Position numbers and translations under genes: made by a program. The notes below the pieces were generated by a model. The model was not told where the DNA came from, did no database searches, and was given only the letters and a program-made list of their open reading frames with translations. DNA of 64,000 nt from Hepsetus odoe (taxonomy: Eukaryota; Chordata; Actinopteri; Characiformes; Hepsetidae), in the NCBI GenBank assembly GCA_017165825.1, contig CM029376.1, forward strand, positions 18,329,258 through 18,393,257. The letters run 5' to 3'. Below are positions 50,013 through 61,503 of the stretch, piece by piece. Position 1 is the stretch's first letter, and every line of letters starts with the position of its first letter.

Positions 50013-52447
50013 ATGAGGGAGATTGTTCATTTGCAAGCAGGACAGTGTGGCAACCAGATTGGTGCCAAGGTAAGAAGTTTTTTTTTTTTTTTTCCTTCTC
50101 CCCACTTCATTCGGTGTTGTCGAGCTGGCTGTGGTATCTGAAGGCCTCGCTCTTTTTAGCCGTTAGAAATGAAGTCTGCAGTTTCGTTGTGTGGTCGGCC
50201 ATACAACAATCATCTAGTCGTTTTTTTTTTTTTTTTCTTGTATGAATGTGGAGTTCATTGCGCTACTAAGTAGATTAAGTGCGTTTTTCAAAATGCAACA
50301 AGTTGACGTTTGGGGAGAAAAAAAGCTCGAGTAGTTGAATATATATTAAACCGACGGTATGGGGAAAAAATGAGAAGGCCTGGTTTTGTTCTTTCTGGCC
50401 TGTTTTAATCGGCTCGATTTGAATGAACTAATGGTGGAACAATGCGGGACGGCTGAAGGGTGTTGGCCTGGCGCGCGCGCTCTCCAACATGGCCGGTCGT
50501 ATCTGGTTCAGCTCGTGGAAAAGGCCCCCACCCAGCAACGGGTTCGGATTAGTCGATCTCTAGGTTTCCAAAACCGCTATTCTGCCTCTTCACTCGATTA
50601 TATCATTTGTTCACGAGTTTTTACCGCCGGTGGTTACATTTTTATAAAGCCGGTCCTCGCCGGTCCTATAAAATGGCCTCAGTGACTTGGCAAACTCCAT
50701 TTTGCAAGAATAACGGCTCACACCGTTACAATGGATGACCTGGTTTTCGTCTACAAGCCCGGAAAACAATTTAAAAAAAATCTGCATTTCCTATTTTTGA
50801 CTTTTTAAAATGGGCCCAAACAAATTTTGCCGCATGTTTAAATTTATTTATTTTTTTCCCCCCCAGTTCTGGGAAGTGATCAGTGACGAGCATGGTATTG
50901 ACCCAACAGGCAGTTACCATGGTGACAGTGATCTTCAGCTGGACAGGATCAATGTTTACTACAATGAGGCCACTGGTGAGTTTCTAAAGAAGCAAACGGG
51001 GCTTCAAGTTGGCCTTGACTAGGAGTTGAGTTGTAAATAGTGACTTCTTTTTCAATGGCCATGTACATTTCTAATATGTGGTAAGTTGACCCACTTGGAA
51101 TGTGTTCTAGGTGGAAAGTATGTCCCACGTGCTGTTCTTGTGGATTTGGAGCCTGGTACCATGGACTCTGTGAGGTCTGGACCTTTTGGACAGATCTTCA
51201 GACCTGACAACTTTGTGTTTGGTAATGAGTTTATCTTTATAAATAAGGGGCTGATTTTTGCCCACTGCATTAATGCAAAGTAGGAAATCTGATATGGAAG
51301 AATCCATCTTGCCACAATGCCTTGCAGTCAAATGTGGACCTGACTCATGGGTGTAACTTTGCATGTAATTAATGCTTTCTTTGCAGGTCAGAGTGGTGCT
51401 GGGAACAACTGGGCCAAGGGCCATTATACAGAGGGAGCAGAGTTGGTGGACTCTGTTCTGGATGTGGTACGCAAGGAGGCTGAAAGCTGCGACTGCTTGC
51501 AGGGCTTCCAGCTCACGCACTCACTCGGTGGTGGCACTGGGTCTGGCATGGGTACCCTCCTCATCAGCAAGATCCGTGAAGAGTATCCTGACCGCATCAT
51601 GAACACCTTCAGTGTTGTGCCATCACCAAAAGTCTCAGACACAGTGGTGGAGCCATACAACGCCACACTGTCAGTCCATCAGTTGGTAGAGAACACAGAT
51701 GAGACGTATTGTATCGACAACGAAGCACTATACGATATCTGCTTCCGCACACTCAAACTCACAACACCCACATATGGGGATCTCAACCATCTTGTCTCCG
51801 CTACTATGAGCGGTGTCACAACCTGCCTGAGGTTCCCTGGTCAGCTGAATGCTGACTTGCGTAAATTGGCTGTTAACATGGTCCCGTTCCCCCGTCTGCA
51901 CTTCTTCATGCCTGGCTTTGCCCCTCTCACTAGCAGAGGTAGCCAACAGTACCGTGCTCTCACTGTTCCTGAGCTAACACAGCAGATGTTTGATGCAAAG
52001 AACATGATGGCTGCCTGTGATCCACGTCACGGGCGTTACCTTACCGTCGCTGCCGTGTTCCGTGGCCGCATGTCCATGAAAGAGGTTGATGAGCAGATGC
52101 TGAATGTACAGAACAAGAACAGCAGCTACTTTGTTGAGTGGATCCCCAACAACGTCAAGACTGCCGTCTGTGACATTCCACCACGTGGGCTCAAGATGGC
52201 TGCCACCTTCATTGGCAACAGCACTGCTATCCAGGAGCTGTTCAAGCGTATCTCTGAGCAATTCACAGCTATGTTCAGGCGCAAGGCTTTCCTCCACTGG
52301 TATACGGGAGAGGGCATGGATGAGATGGAGTTCACGGAAGCAGAGAGCAACATGAATGACCTGGTGTCTGAGTACCAGCAATACCAGGATGCCACTGCCG
52401 AGGAGGAAGGGGAGTTTGAAGAGGAAGGCGAGGAGGAGCTGGCTTAA
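50013..52447 (+). CDS. tubb4b: Tubulin beta chain, tubb4b-like
   Basis: Four exons: 50013-50069, 50867-50975, 51111-51221 and 51387-52447. The 57, 109 and 111 bp sizes of the first three are the classic vertebrate beta-tubulin pattern. The product is 445 aa and polymerises with alpha-tubulin into microtubules. MREI at the N-terminus is the motif used in co-translational autoregulation of beta-tubulin mRNA. GGGTGSG (about 140-146) is the GTP-binding tubulin signature. The C-terminal tail, DATAEEEGEFEEEGEEELA, resembles human TUBB4B (EEEAEEEVA) more than TUBB or TUBB2. Val rather than Ile in YVPRAVLVDL also fits TUBB4B. Because teleosts have several close beta-tubulins, the exact orthologue is less sure than the family. 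The gene follows aup1 in the same direction with about 980 bp between the coding sequences. Confidence 0.95.
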
Positions 52448-52557
52448 ATTCGTCTTTCACGTTCATATTTTTTTTTTCCATGTTTTTCCTTTCAGAACTT
52501 TCCTTTGTCACTTTCTTACTGCGTTTGTCACTTGCATTCAAAGTTGTACCTTTAAGA

Positions 52558-52566
52558 CCAATAAAA
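52558..52566 (+). terminator. Beta-tubulin polyadenylation signal
   Basis: CCAATAAAATATGC lies about 110 bp after the stop codon. A second AATAAA (near 52676) could be an alternative signal. Confidence 0.7.
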
Positions 52567-52699
52567 TATGCAGTTAATGACACCTGATCCTGTTGCAGTG
52601 ATTGATCTTTAAGAATGATTGGGTATTTTGGTACCAAGGCTTTATTACTGAAAACAATGATTTTCTGTGGTTGCAAAATAAAGTTGTCCAATATGAAAT

Positions 52700-53547
52700 T
52701 TGCCCAGTGGAGTCTGCAAGCTAGTTCCTCCAAACCTCAAACACTTCCGTCACAGCTTTCTGAATAAATGAGATCTTAAAGAACTATTTCTCCTAAACTT
52801 CAGGAAATGCTGTGAAGACGAACACTGGAAGGAATGGTGCTGTGCATGCAGCCTTCTGGTACATCAGCTTTATTAGTGTAGGCAGGATATCTTGGGTTTT
52901 AAGCCTGGTTTATTGGATTAGGAGTGTTCAATGACATTAAGTGTCTGTCTTTGTGATGCCCCTTGAGCTGAGTAAGTATGAGCAATTTCTTTGCTTAGAT
53001 TTCATTCTTAAATCTTCACAAAAAGGTTTTCTTGACTCATTGCATTCATCAATACAGTTTAATACAAACTAATTTTTTTGTAAATGTTGACAATGATATG
53101 TTAAATATTTATATAGACCTTGCTTTAGCATTCAATACATGATGGTACTCAACACATTTTAAAAGAAGTTTAACCTGATTTCTCAGGCAGGGAACTGGAC
53201 TGTTCAGTCAGATGAAAAGAGGCTTGGTTAGGCTCATGCATAAGGAAGTGCCCTCAAGTGCATTTCCTTTTAGCCCTTTCCTTTTATTCAAACACAAAGG
53301 ACTAGTCAAAGCACCTTTGTCCTTTAACATGGTTAGGGGGAAATGTAAACAAAGATACTGACCACATTGCTTCCTTTTTAGCTGCAAAATTGCTGATTTG
53401 AAGCACCAAGAGACAATTCCTATAAACCCGAGACATAAATGATTGGGACTTTGGGGTTCATAAGAATAAATAAAGTACTCTGGTATATTATAAGGTTGTT
53501 CATTTCCCAAAGTGGTTTAAAGCAGTTGCAGGGAATGGCAGTTGATG
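52700..53547. other. Convergent intergenic region and loxl3 3' UTR
   Basis: Lies between the 3' ends of the tubulin gene and loxl3, which converge. On the minus strand it should hold the loxl3 3' UTR. No further exon is seen. Confidence 0.5.
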
Positions 53548-56500
53548 TTATGAGATCTGATTATTCAGCTGACCAGGATAAAGTTCAAACTGCTTCTCTG
53601 CCTCCTCGCTGTATGAATCACCTGGAAATGGAGCATGAAATGAGACAAACTGCTTGCTTTACTGATAAAAGTTGGCATGATCCCTGCTGATTAGGTAACA
53701 AATGATGAGCTCACTAGGAGTGGCCTTATCCTTGTGACTGAAAGCAGCTGAAGGACTTAAAATCTTCTAGTTTACAGGTGAGGGTGAACACTAAATCTCC
53801 AAAAGAATATAACTGTTACTTACCCACATGGCATTTATGCAACCAGATCCTATTGCCATCGTATTTGCAGTTGCAGCGCATGGCGTTATTGGTGAAGTCA
53901 CTTTCTGCTACCTCAAAGTTAGGGTTGAGTACAACCTGCAATAAAGCAGAACCAATTCTTTAAGAAGTGAAATACCGGTGCAGGGTACATCTGAGGTCAG
54001 CTGGGAAGAATAAATAGCCAAAAATAAATAAATACATTTGCAAGCAGTTTAGGTTCCTCTTAATCCTGCATCCATTAAAAGGACCCCCCCGTGTACCCAA
54101 AGGTTCATTATGAAAACCAAATCAACTGAATCCTATTAGCCACTCTTGATCCTCTGAGTTGTGTAGTTGCAATAGCATGTGTCTGCTGCAAGAGGGCAGT
54201 CTATCAACACTATTTAAAGCCATGGTCCAAGCAAAAAGCTTGCCATTGGGGTCCTTTGGGACCATGTTTGTCATGGCGATATGTATCCAGACTGCAAGAT
54301 TGTTAATTATAAGAACAAAACTTTAAGGATCTATGCAGTAACTCTTTATTGCAGACTGTGGATGTAATTATGAGACTGGATGCATCAAGTTTACATTTAC
54401 CTGTAGTATATAGTTTCCAGGTTTAACATCAGTGATGTCAATCCACTGACAGTCAATGTCATGTCTATAGGTGTCCCAGCAGTCAACTGTGATGCCCTGC
54501 TCTCCAAAGTTAGCACACTCATATCGTTTTGAAACACCTGCTCCAAAGCATAAGTAGCATCATAACTTATGACTTGACAGAGGACAAGGACAGAAAGGAC
54601 CTCTGGGTCTCTTCTTGGGCTGGTGCAGAGTCAAACATCACTACCAAGCAGTATTACAGTATTAAAGTATTATCATAGTATTATACCCAGAAAAGTCCCA
54701 ACTAATTCAATATTCTCAGTTCCATTGCAGCAGAAAATCAAGTGTCTCCATTTACAGATTCAAAGGCACAAAAAGTGAACGTTTAGCACCTCAGACTCTT
54801 CCTAGGGCATCTCATTTGCTATTTTCCTAAAAAGCATATGTTTATGGCTCATCAACATTGAAAGTATTGCCTTATCTGAAGCAATTTGATCTTTGTAGTT
54901 TAATCTACTTTAATTACAGTCATTTTGACACGTCAACATTTTATTAACATATTGATAAATATAAATAAATGTACTACTATGTCCCAACCAGATAGACACA
55001 ACATTATAAACTCAGGGTTACCTTCGTGGCAGTCTGTGTCTTCCAGACAGAAGCTGGCTTTGTGACCATCTGCCACTTTGGTCCCATTGAGATCCAGCAG
55101 ATCGTAGTGGGTAAAAATGTCCATACTGTGATAATGCCTGTATTCACGTGCAATAATAAACAGATAAAAGAGAATAGCAAAACAGTGTTAAATAATGCAT
55201 CTGCTGTCTTCTCCATAAATAAAGGTAATCTAAACTATTTTTAGGTTTGACCACAACTGACAATAAAACAGAAATGAATGCCAGGATAGTGTTTCTTGTC
55301 ATACTGAGCTGCTTTTCAGAAGGAAATCTACAGCTGTTTTTTCGCTGGACAAGGTGCAGAGGATCAGGTCAAAACACATGTAACACACAGCTGGGGAGTT
55401 TCTGCCTTGGATGTGTTTTCCTGGGCTAGAAATAGTTTGTGTGGTTTAGGTGAAGGGTGGTGTCTGGGTAGAGTGTGCAATAGGCAGGACGTAGCTGATA
55501 GCTATGATGTAGGCGGTTCTTAACGTGATGATAAATAACCACGATTCTTGGATTTGTAACTTCATATCACCAAGGTCCTTGTCAGCAGAAGCTCCAGAAT
55601 TTTTTTTTCTTCTTTTTTCAGAATTTCACCTGTTTGCCTTATTCTTTGGCATCTTCATGTAAATGGTCATTCATCTTCACCTTCAGAAGTATGTTCTCCT
55701 CTGGTTTTGTTGAGGAAGTATGATAACATCTTCAACAGAACCACTCACCCTCTGTGAATTATCAAGAAAATCATCTGCTCTATTCACACATGGACTCCAA
55801 CAGACGCTACACCTTTTATTAGGGGACTAGAAGCGTAACAGCAGTTTAATGTCTGGTCTGGCTGATATAGACATTTGCATACTCAGGTCCTTGTTATTTC
55901 TAGGAAAGTTTTAGAATTTTAATGCATTATGCATAGATTAAACAAAGTCCTTGCTCCTTTATCTTGGTCAAATGTATTGCTTTTTCAAGTAACTTAACAA
56001 AAGAAACAAATATGGCTATTTTAAAGTTGAGAGCAACTCACTTTATGGTACAAAAATTGACCAGTTTCTATTTATTTCTTCAGATATTCCAGGAAAACCA
56101 ACAGTAAAGTGTGTCAGCTTAAAAATTTCTTCAGTGTTGGCTTTACCACAGCAATAATCCTTTGTCAATGTTTACATGTCTAGCAGTACTTTCTCTTGTA
56201 CAACTCTTTAATGCATCTAAATCCAAGGATTTGCATCCAAACAACCAAATGCAAAATTAAATTAAATTAAAATCTCCCTACACAGGCACTTTTGCTCTGA
56301 ATTAAGGTAGCTTAGGTTGCTTCTGTGACTAAGAGAAACCATACAAGCCTTCCCTGTTGAAAAAATGATGAAAACTTGTCTTTCTGGGTCATGCACATAC
56401 ACTCACATGCACAAATCCATCCTGTGAACATGCGCAATTCCACTAGAACCAAGCCTAGTCCATAGCCTTTAGCACAATTATTACCTGTTGATTCTTTATT

Positions 56501-59500
56501 AGATAAGGGTTTTTGACCAACGATGGATCACCTTTAAAAAGCATTATATGCCAGTTATAGAAAGAACTCAAAGAGATGTTTTTTTTTTTAAACACAGTTT
56601 TCTTTTGTCGGTTATCTAAAGCATGTTTGATGTGCAAATGTATTTTTATTTATTTATTTTGGCTTGACTTTTTGTGTTTTAAAAATGAATATAGTGAATG
56701 TAATGTAAGTAATAACTGTATAATTATAGTTAAATATAAAAGTGGAAAGAAAAACAAAATAGCAACTTTTCAGGCCTTTTGTTTGGAAATGATCAATTAA
56801 AAGCAACCCTGGCCCACTGACCTGCACCTTATACAGCTTTGAGACACTCACTCACTAAAAGATTCACAATTTACCAGTTAGTTGGATTACATGCACAGAG
56901 CAAGGAAAAGGGCAGTGTAGTGCAGTGGTCTCTGGACCAGCTGATTTCTAAAATGTTATCTGTATACCGCTGGCCTAAATTTTATCAGAATTTTTGTTCA
57001 CTTTAATGTGACACAATGTGAGAAATCACATTTCCTTAACCTGTTATCTATGTTAGCCTCACTCTTCCGGTGCCAGAATAAACACCAAGTATGCCTTTAT
57101 AGATCATCTGAATTTAGTTTAAGTGAAAAGGGGGTAAACATTTTTGGTCAAACTATTCTTTGACCCTTTTTGCTTTTAGCTGAAATCTTCATGCATCCTC
57201 TCATTTACATGTATTTTTATATACTAATATGTAGCCAGCAGATAATCAGCCAAAGCCAATAAGAAAGCTCATACATTTACCTATGACACTCATGCCACAC
57301 CCACGAGTGGCGGCCCAAACGGGGCCGGAAGTCGGCTCGGCCAACATTGTGAATTTCTGAGGAGAAGCGCAGAAGACGGCGTTGCCCATACGGCCAGTTG
57401 GCACTGACAGCAGATTTAGACAGGCAGTTCTCTTCTGCTGCACAATAAAGCAAATGCAGGGGTCGGTCCTCAATATAGACACTCCGCTCCACCAGAGGTG
57501 CATTCAGGACCAGGTCTGATGCAGCTGAGGATCAGGAGAGATGAGGAGATGACTTGAAGGTGTCATTCAGTCAACATGAGAACCACTCTAAATCTGAACA
57601 TCTGTGTATTCTTTCATACTTTTTCATAAGTAGCCATTTCTCATGCAATCTTTTTCTGACTACCCATTATGGCTGGATTTTTCTTCTCCATTTCCACATT
57701 TCCCATCTTTGTCCCATAATTTCCCAATAGGATTTAAGTATGACAATTGTGATGGCCACATCTACACTAACAGTGAAAATTACAGTGTGGCTGGTCAATA
57801 CGTATATCACTCACAGTCTGAGCAGATAACTCCAGCAGCAAACTGAGCTCCTGCTCTCTTACAGCTGACAACCTGATGATGCTGACAGTCACTTAGAGTC
57901 ATCTCATCTCCATGGCATTTCACCCCACTCATCACCATCTCAGTCACATTACTGCTGTCCCAGTACCATGTTTCCTTTTCAACACAGAGGACACCACAGT
58001 ACAAAGATCAGAGGCGTTAATGTTACTGTTAAACCACCTAAGGAGTTTTTTAGGAAGGATAATCAAAAGACAAATGTCAAGCTCTCTCATATTTTAATAA
58101 AATAACCTATAAAACAAACCTAAATTTAGAAAAAACAAATCCTTTTTCATAAAGTGATCCTACTTACTGTAAGTGCATGCAGGGCGTAGCCAAGGCCTAA
58201 TTGTCTGCAGGCCACCATGGCCTCTCTTGTACTCCATCCGTCACTGCACAAAGTTCCCCATTTGGACCTAACCTCAACCTCCAGTCTGCCCTCATAATAC
58301 GTTCTGCCTCCAACCATACGAATCTGCACATAGATCCCCACTGCAAGGGCTGAGCATGCATCCTATCTAATGATATATGCCATGACACTTAGGTTCAGTC
58401 AGTTCATATGTACCTTTACCTCATCTTGCAGAACCATTGTCCAGGGCATTCAGTGTTTTTGATTAGTTGGTTTAAAGATGGGACAGTGCAAAAACTGAGG
58501 GTTATCTGAGCTTCTAACTACAAAAAGTAGTTTGCTTATTGAAGAAGAATGCTTTGCTAACTTTAAGCTCTACTCCATTTTGACTATGTTCAACTCTAAA
58601 TGCCAGTATTAATCACTTTTTTTTTTTTTCAAAAACATTCTCTCAAAATGTGATGCTTTTTTAAGCCCTGCTTGATAGTGTCCGCTAAAGGATTCAACGA
58701 ATCATAGGTTAGGTAATAGCGAAAGATTAGCTTCTAATTTTTGAACAAAGTCAGAGAAAAAACCTTTGACTGCATTAAGGAATTTTAGCAGATAGTTCTT
58801 TGGAGAATCTTTTTGATAAATGAGAATGTCATGCTCCTTAAAATCCACTTCTCTGTAAAGTTCGGTTCTAGCCCTAATCCAGTACATCTGCTCAGGTTTA
58901 CCAAGGATTTCAAAAGCAACTGATTGCTCAGATGTATCCATTCACAGTACTTTTTTAAGGATTAAGATAGAATGAAATTTAACAGTAAGATAGATCTCTT
59001 CACCAGAGCATGGCAACTCTAATGTACTCGGGAAATTCTCTTACGCTGAGGCCACTGCTAGCATATCCCAAGCCCAGCTGCCTGCAGGCGACCATGGCCT
59101 CTCGAGAGGTCCAGCCATCCCCACAGATCAGCCCCCACTGCCTTAAACCAGTGGCATTAGGGGCCAGGAGCTCCACACGCCCCTCCAATCGTGTACGACC
59201 TCCAGTCAGCTGGATCTGGGATGGGGTTAGAAGTAAGCAGCAAAAAGCAAAGGGTTAAAAACCTTAACTTTAAACCAGGGGGGTCAAAAGCAGGTCAGCT
59301 GTAGTTTCTCAGGGCTGTAGTGTCAGTAATAGTATGCTCAAGACATTAACCACACAGCTATCGGCAATATAATAAATATCCATAATGTGCATAGGATATC
59401 TGTGACTCAGATCAGATTCAGATTATCAGATTCATTGGGTTGTGCCCCAAGAGCTCTGAACCAGCTAAATGCGGAATGCATTCAGATGTCAGCCTATAGC

Positions 59501-61503
59501 TATTACTATGTGCTATGAGCTTTCTAATAGTGACAGTAACTCAGCAAATAAAAATGATTGCTATGAGGAATTCCAATAGTTGCAAGTGAAAAAAATTATT
59601 TTTAAAGCATACATTTTCATAATATTATTTGTGAAAAAACTAAGATAAACCCTGATGTAACACAAAATATCAGAATTTGTCTGCTTTATCACAAAAAGTT
59701 TTTTTTTTATATTTTTAAAATAATTTTTAAATAAAGTATTATTCTTTGATAACACACATTGTTGTTGTCCAAATATTCCATGTATCTCCATAAACATTGT
59801 TTATTTTAAAAGTATGTCAGCGTGTGCAATCCTAAAGAATTTTTGACTATTTCTGTTGGTTTAATCCTTATAAACATTTCCTGAAAAAGGGAAATAATTG
59901 GTTTTCTTTGGCCAGTTATATGTAGAAGTTGTATGTAAATTATTACTGTGCATTTTAAAGCTGTTGTTTACATGTTTACCTGTTTATAGTTCCCAAATTT
60001 AAAGTAAAGTGACAACCCTTGTCATTGCGAGGTCACAGCACTGCACACCATGAACCACAACAAAATTGGACCTCTGCTTTTAACCCATGCACACAAACAC
60101 CGTGCAGCAGTGGGCAGCTATTGAAAGCGCCCGGGGAGCAGTGATGGGGACGGTACCTTGCTAAGGGGTACCTCAGGGCAATCTACTTTTTGAGGGAATC
60201 AAACCCACAATCTTCCGATGCAGGGCCAACTCCCTAACCACTAGGCCACCGCTGCCCCATTTATAGCTACTAAAACAGCTACCCAGATTACTTTCTGTAT
60301 CTAGCTTTCTTTTTGTATGAGAATATAAAATGTCCTTTAGATGAACAATGTTAAACACTAGAAGTAGAGACAAGCTGACCGATTTTTCAAAGGCCATGTA
60401 AGGGATGTTGCACTTGACAGAGGCGTCCTCCAAGTGTTTGCAGTCCTCAGCTGTGATACTTTTATGTGGACATTTCAACAAGTTCTTCTCATCGCCTCGA
60501 CACTGCACCTCATTCATGTGGATAGGCCCCATACCTGCGGCAGATTTGCTACATTTCTTCAGTGATTATAATTTTTAATTAAGTTTTCATTTCATCATGG
60601 CAATTGTTAAATAATAAATAACTATTAAACCATAATGACACAACACAATAGTAAGCCGTCATGGCTAACAGCTGGGTGTCAGATGAATGTTACTCACCTT
60701 GGCCCATGCGTGCCCCAGTTAGAGCCTCTTTAGCTGTGCCAAAGCCCAGCTGTCTGCACACCACGCTGGCCGACTGCAGGTTCCAGAGGTCATCACACAC
60801 CGTGCCCCACTCAGAGCCTTTCAGCACCTCCACTCGACCCTCACCAGCCGTTGCACCGCCCTTAAGACGAACCTTTACCTGGAGCAGAAGCATCAAATTT
60901 ATATTTTTAGCAATTATTTCACTCTTTACAGAGTTCCTGTACTGGATTAATAGCAATTGTATGGCAATCCACAACGTATTAAGGAAAAACATAATAAAAA
61001 CCCCTTTTTTATTTTCTTGGGTTATTTTACAATAGAAATGCTTGTTAATTGTTCTGAACATACTGTTCACTGTCAAATACAAGTCACACTGTATATGGAG
61101 CTATGGTGAAAAACATACATATTGTGATTGTCAAAAAGAATGACCAGTGGGTAAATACTAAGAGCAAAATAATTTTCTATACATGATCTTTAAACACAAG
61201 CTGATATATTTCTGATTGTAAATTTGCTGACATTGTAGTTAATATCTATAAAAACCTATTTGCCCTCTTAGACCTATTTTCTTTTTCAAAGAGCCCTTAA
61301 GGACTGGGCTTACCACAGGATTTAGCTTGCCCTTGCGTCCCCGGCTTTGAATAAACTGGGGTCCAGGTATACAGCTGACAACAACCGGTCCCCCGTTAGG
61401 GCAGGATGTGCTGATGTTCTTACTGAACTCCACAGTGCAGTCAGAGAGATGAGCTTCATTCCCAGTACAGGCCACAGAGTGAATCCTGTATACACTGCGG
61501 TTA
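53548..61503 (-). CDS. loxl3: Lysyl oxidase-like 3 (5' part outside the window)
   Basis: Minus-strand exons: 61503-61314, 60878-60698, 60534-60380, 59215-59045, 58323-58168 (alternative copy), 57974-57815, 57524-57281, 55137-55022, 54537-54401, 53935-53824, 53621-53548. They encode the end of SRCR2, SRCR3, SRCR4 and the whole lysyl oxidase domain. SRCR1 and the start of SRCR2 must lie beyond 64000. LOXL3 is a secreted copper amine oxidase that oxidises lysines in collagen and elastin. Copper-binding WHECHRHYHS is complete. The quinone-cofactor pair is present: Lys in GHKASFC and Tyr in CWDTYRHD. VSKRYECANFGEQGITV and DVKPGNYILQ match human LOXL3 better than LOXL2 or LOXL4. Phases fit throughout. 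Oddities: the SRCR4 first-half exon is duplicated, and the donor of exon 60534-60380 is the weak GTCAGC. Whether this is loxl3a or loxl3b is not decided. Confidence 0.93.
58168..58323 (-). other. Alternative SRCR4 exon of loxl3, copy b
   Basis: 156 bp, phase 0 at both ends, bounded by GTGCAG and GTAAGT. It encodes 52 residues starting IRMVGGRTYYEGRLEV and including GTLCSDGW and STREAMVACRQLGLGYA. Both SRCR cysteines are kept, but it is five residues shorter than copy a. The acceptor is weak: purine-rich, with another CAG 17 bp upstream. It is open throughout and joins in frame to the next exon, which starts ETWYW. Confidence 0.75.
58702..58941 (-). other. Orphan 79-codon frame between the two SRCR4 exons
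   Basis: An open frame, starting MDTSEQSVAFEILGKP and ending SLLPNL, lies in the intron between loxl3 SRCR4 exons a and b. Its composition looks protein-like, not low-complexity. A stop codon directly precedes its ATG. I do not recognise the family. It could be a retrocopy fragment, an old transposon piece or chance. Confidence 0.2.
59045..59215 (-). other. SRCR4 exon of loxl3, copy a (canonical-like)
   Basis: 171 bp, phase 0 at both ends, with a good acceptor (CCCCATCCCAG) and donor GTAAGA. It encodes 57 residues starting IQLTGGRTRLEGRVEL and including WGLICGDGW and TSREAMVACRQLGLGYA. Length and sequence match the human LOXL3 SRCR4 half domain (56 residues). It splices in frame to the exon starting ETWYW. 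Confidence 0.85.
60000..60260 (-). repeat. tRNA-derived SINE, copy 6, near full length, in a loxl3 intron
   Basis: The most complete copy of the family, inverted. Read on the minus strand it shows GGCAGCGGTGGCCTAGTGG, a B-box-like region, then TTGCCCTGAGGTACCCC, GCAAGGTACCGTCCCC and CCCGGGCGCTTTCAATAGC, and ends GACAAGGGTTGTCACTTTAC. It is a good type sequence for the family. Confidence 0.9.

Noticed and set aside
51974..52381. Long minus-strand frames opposite the tubulin gene
   Set aside because: They are shadows of the large, GC-richer tubulin exon 4.
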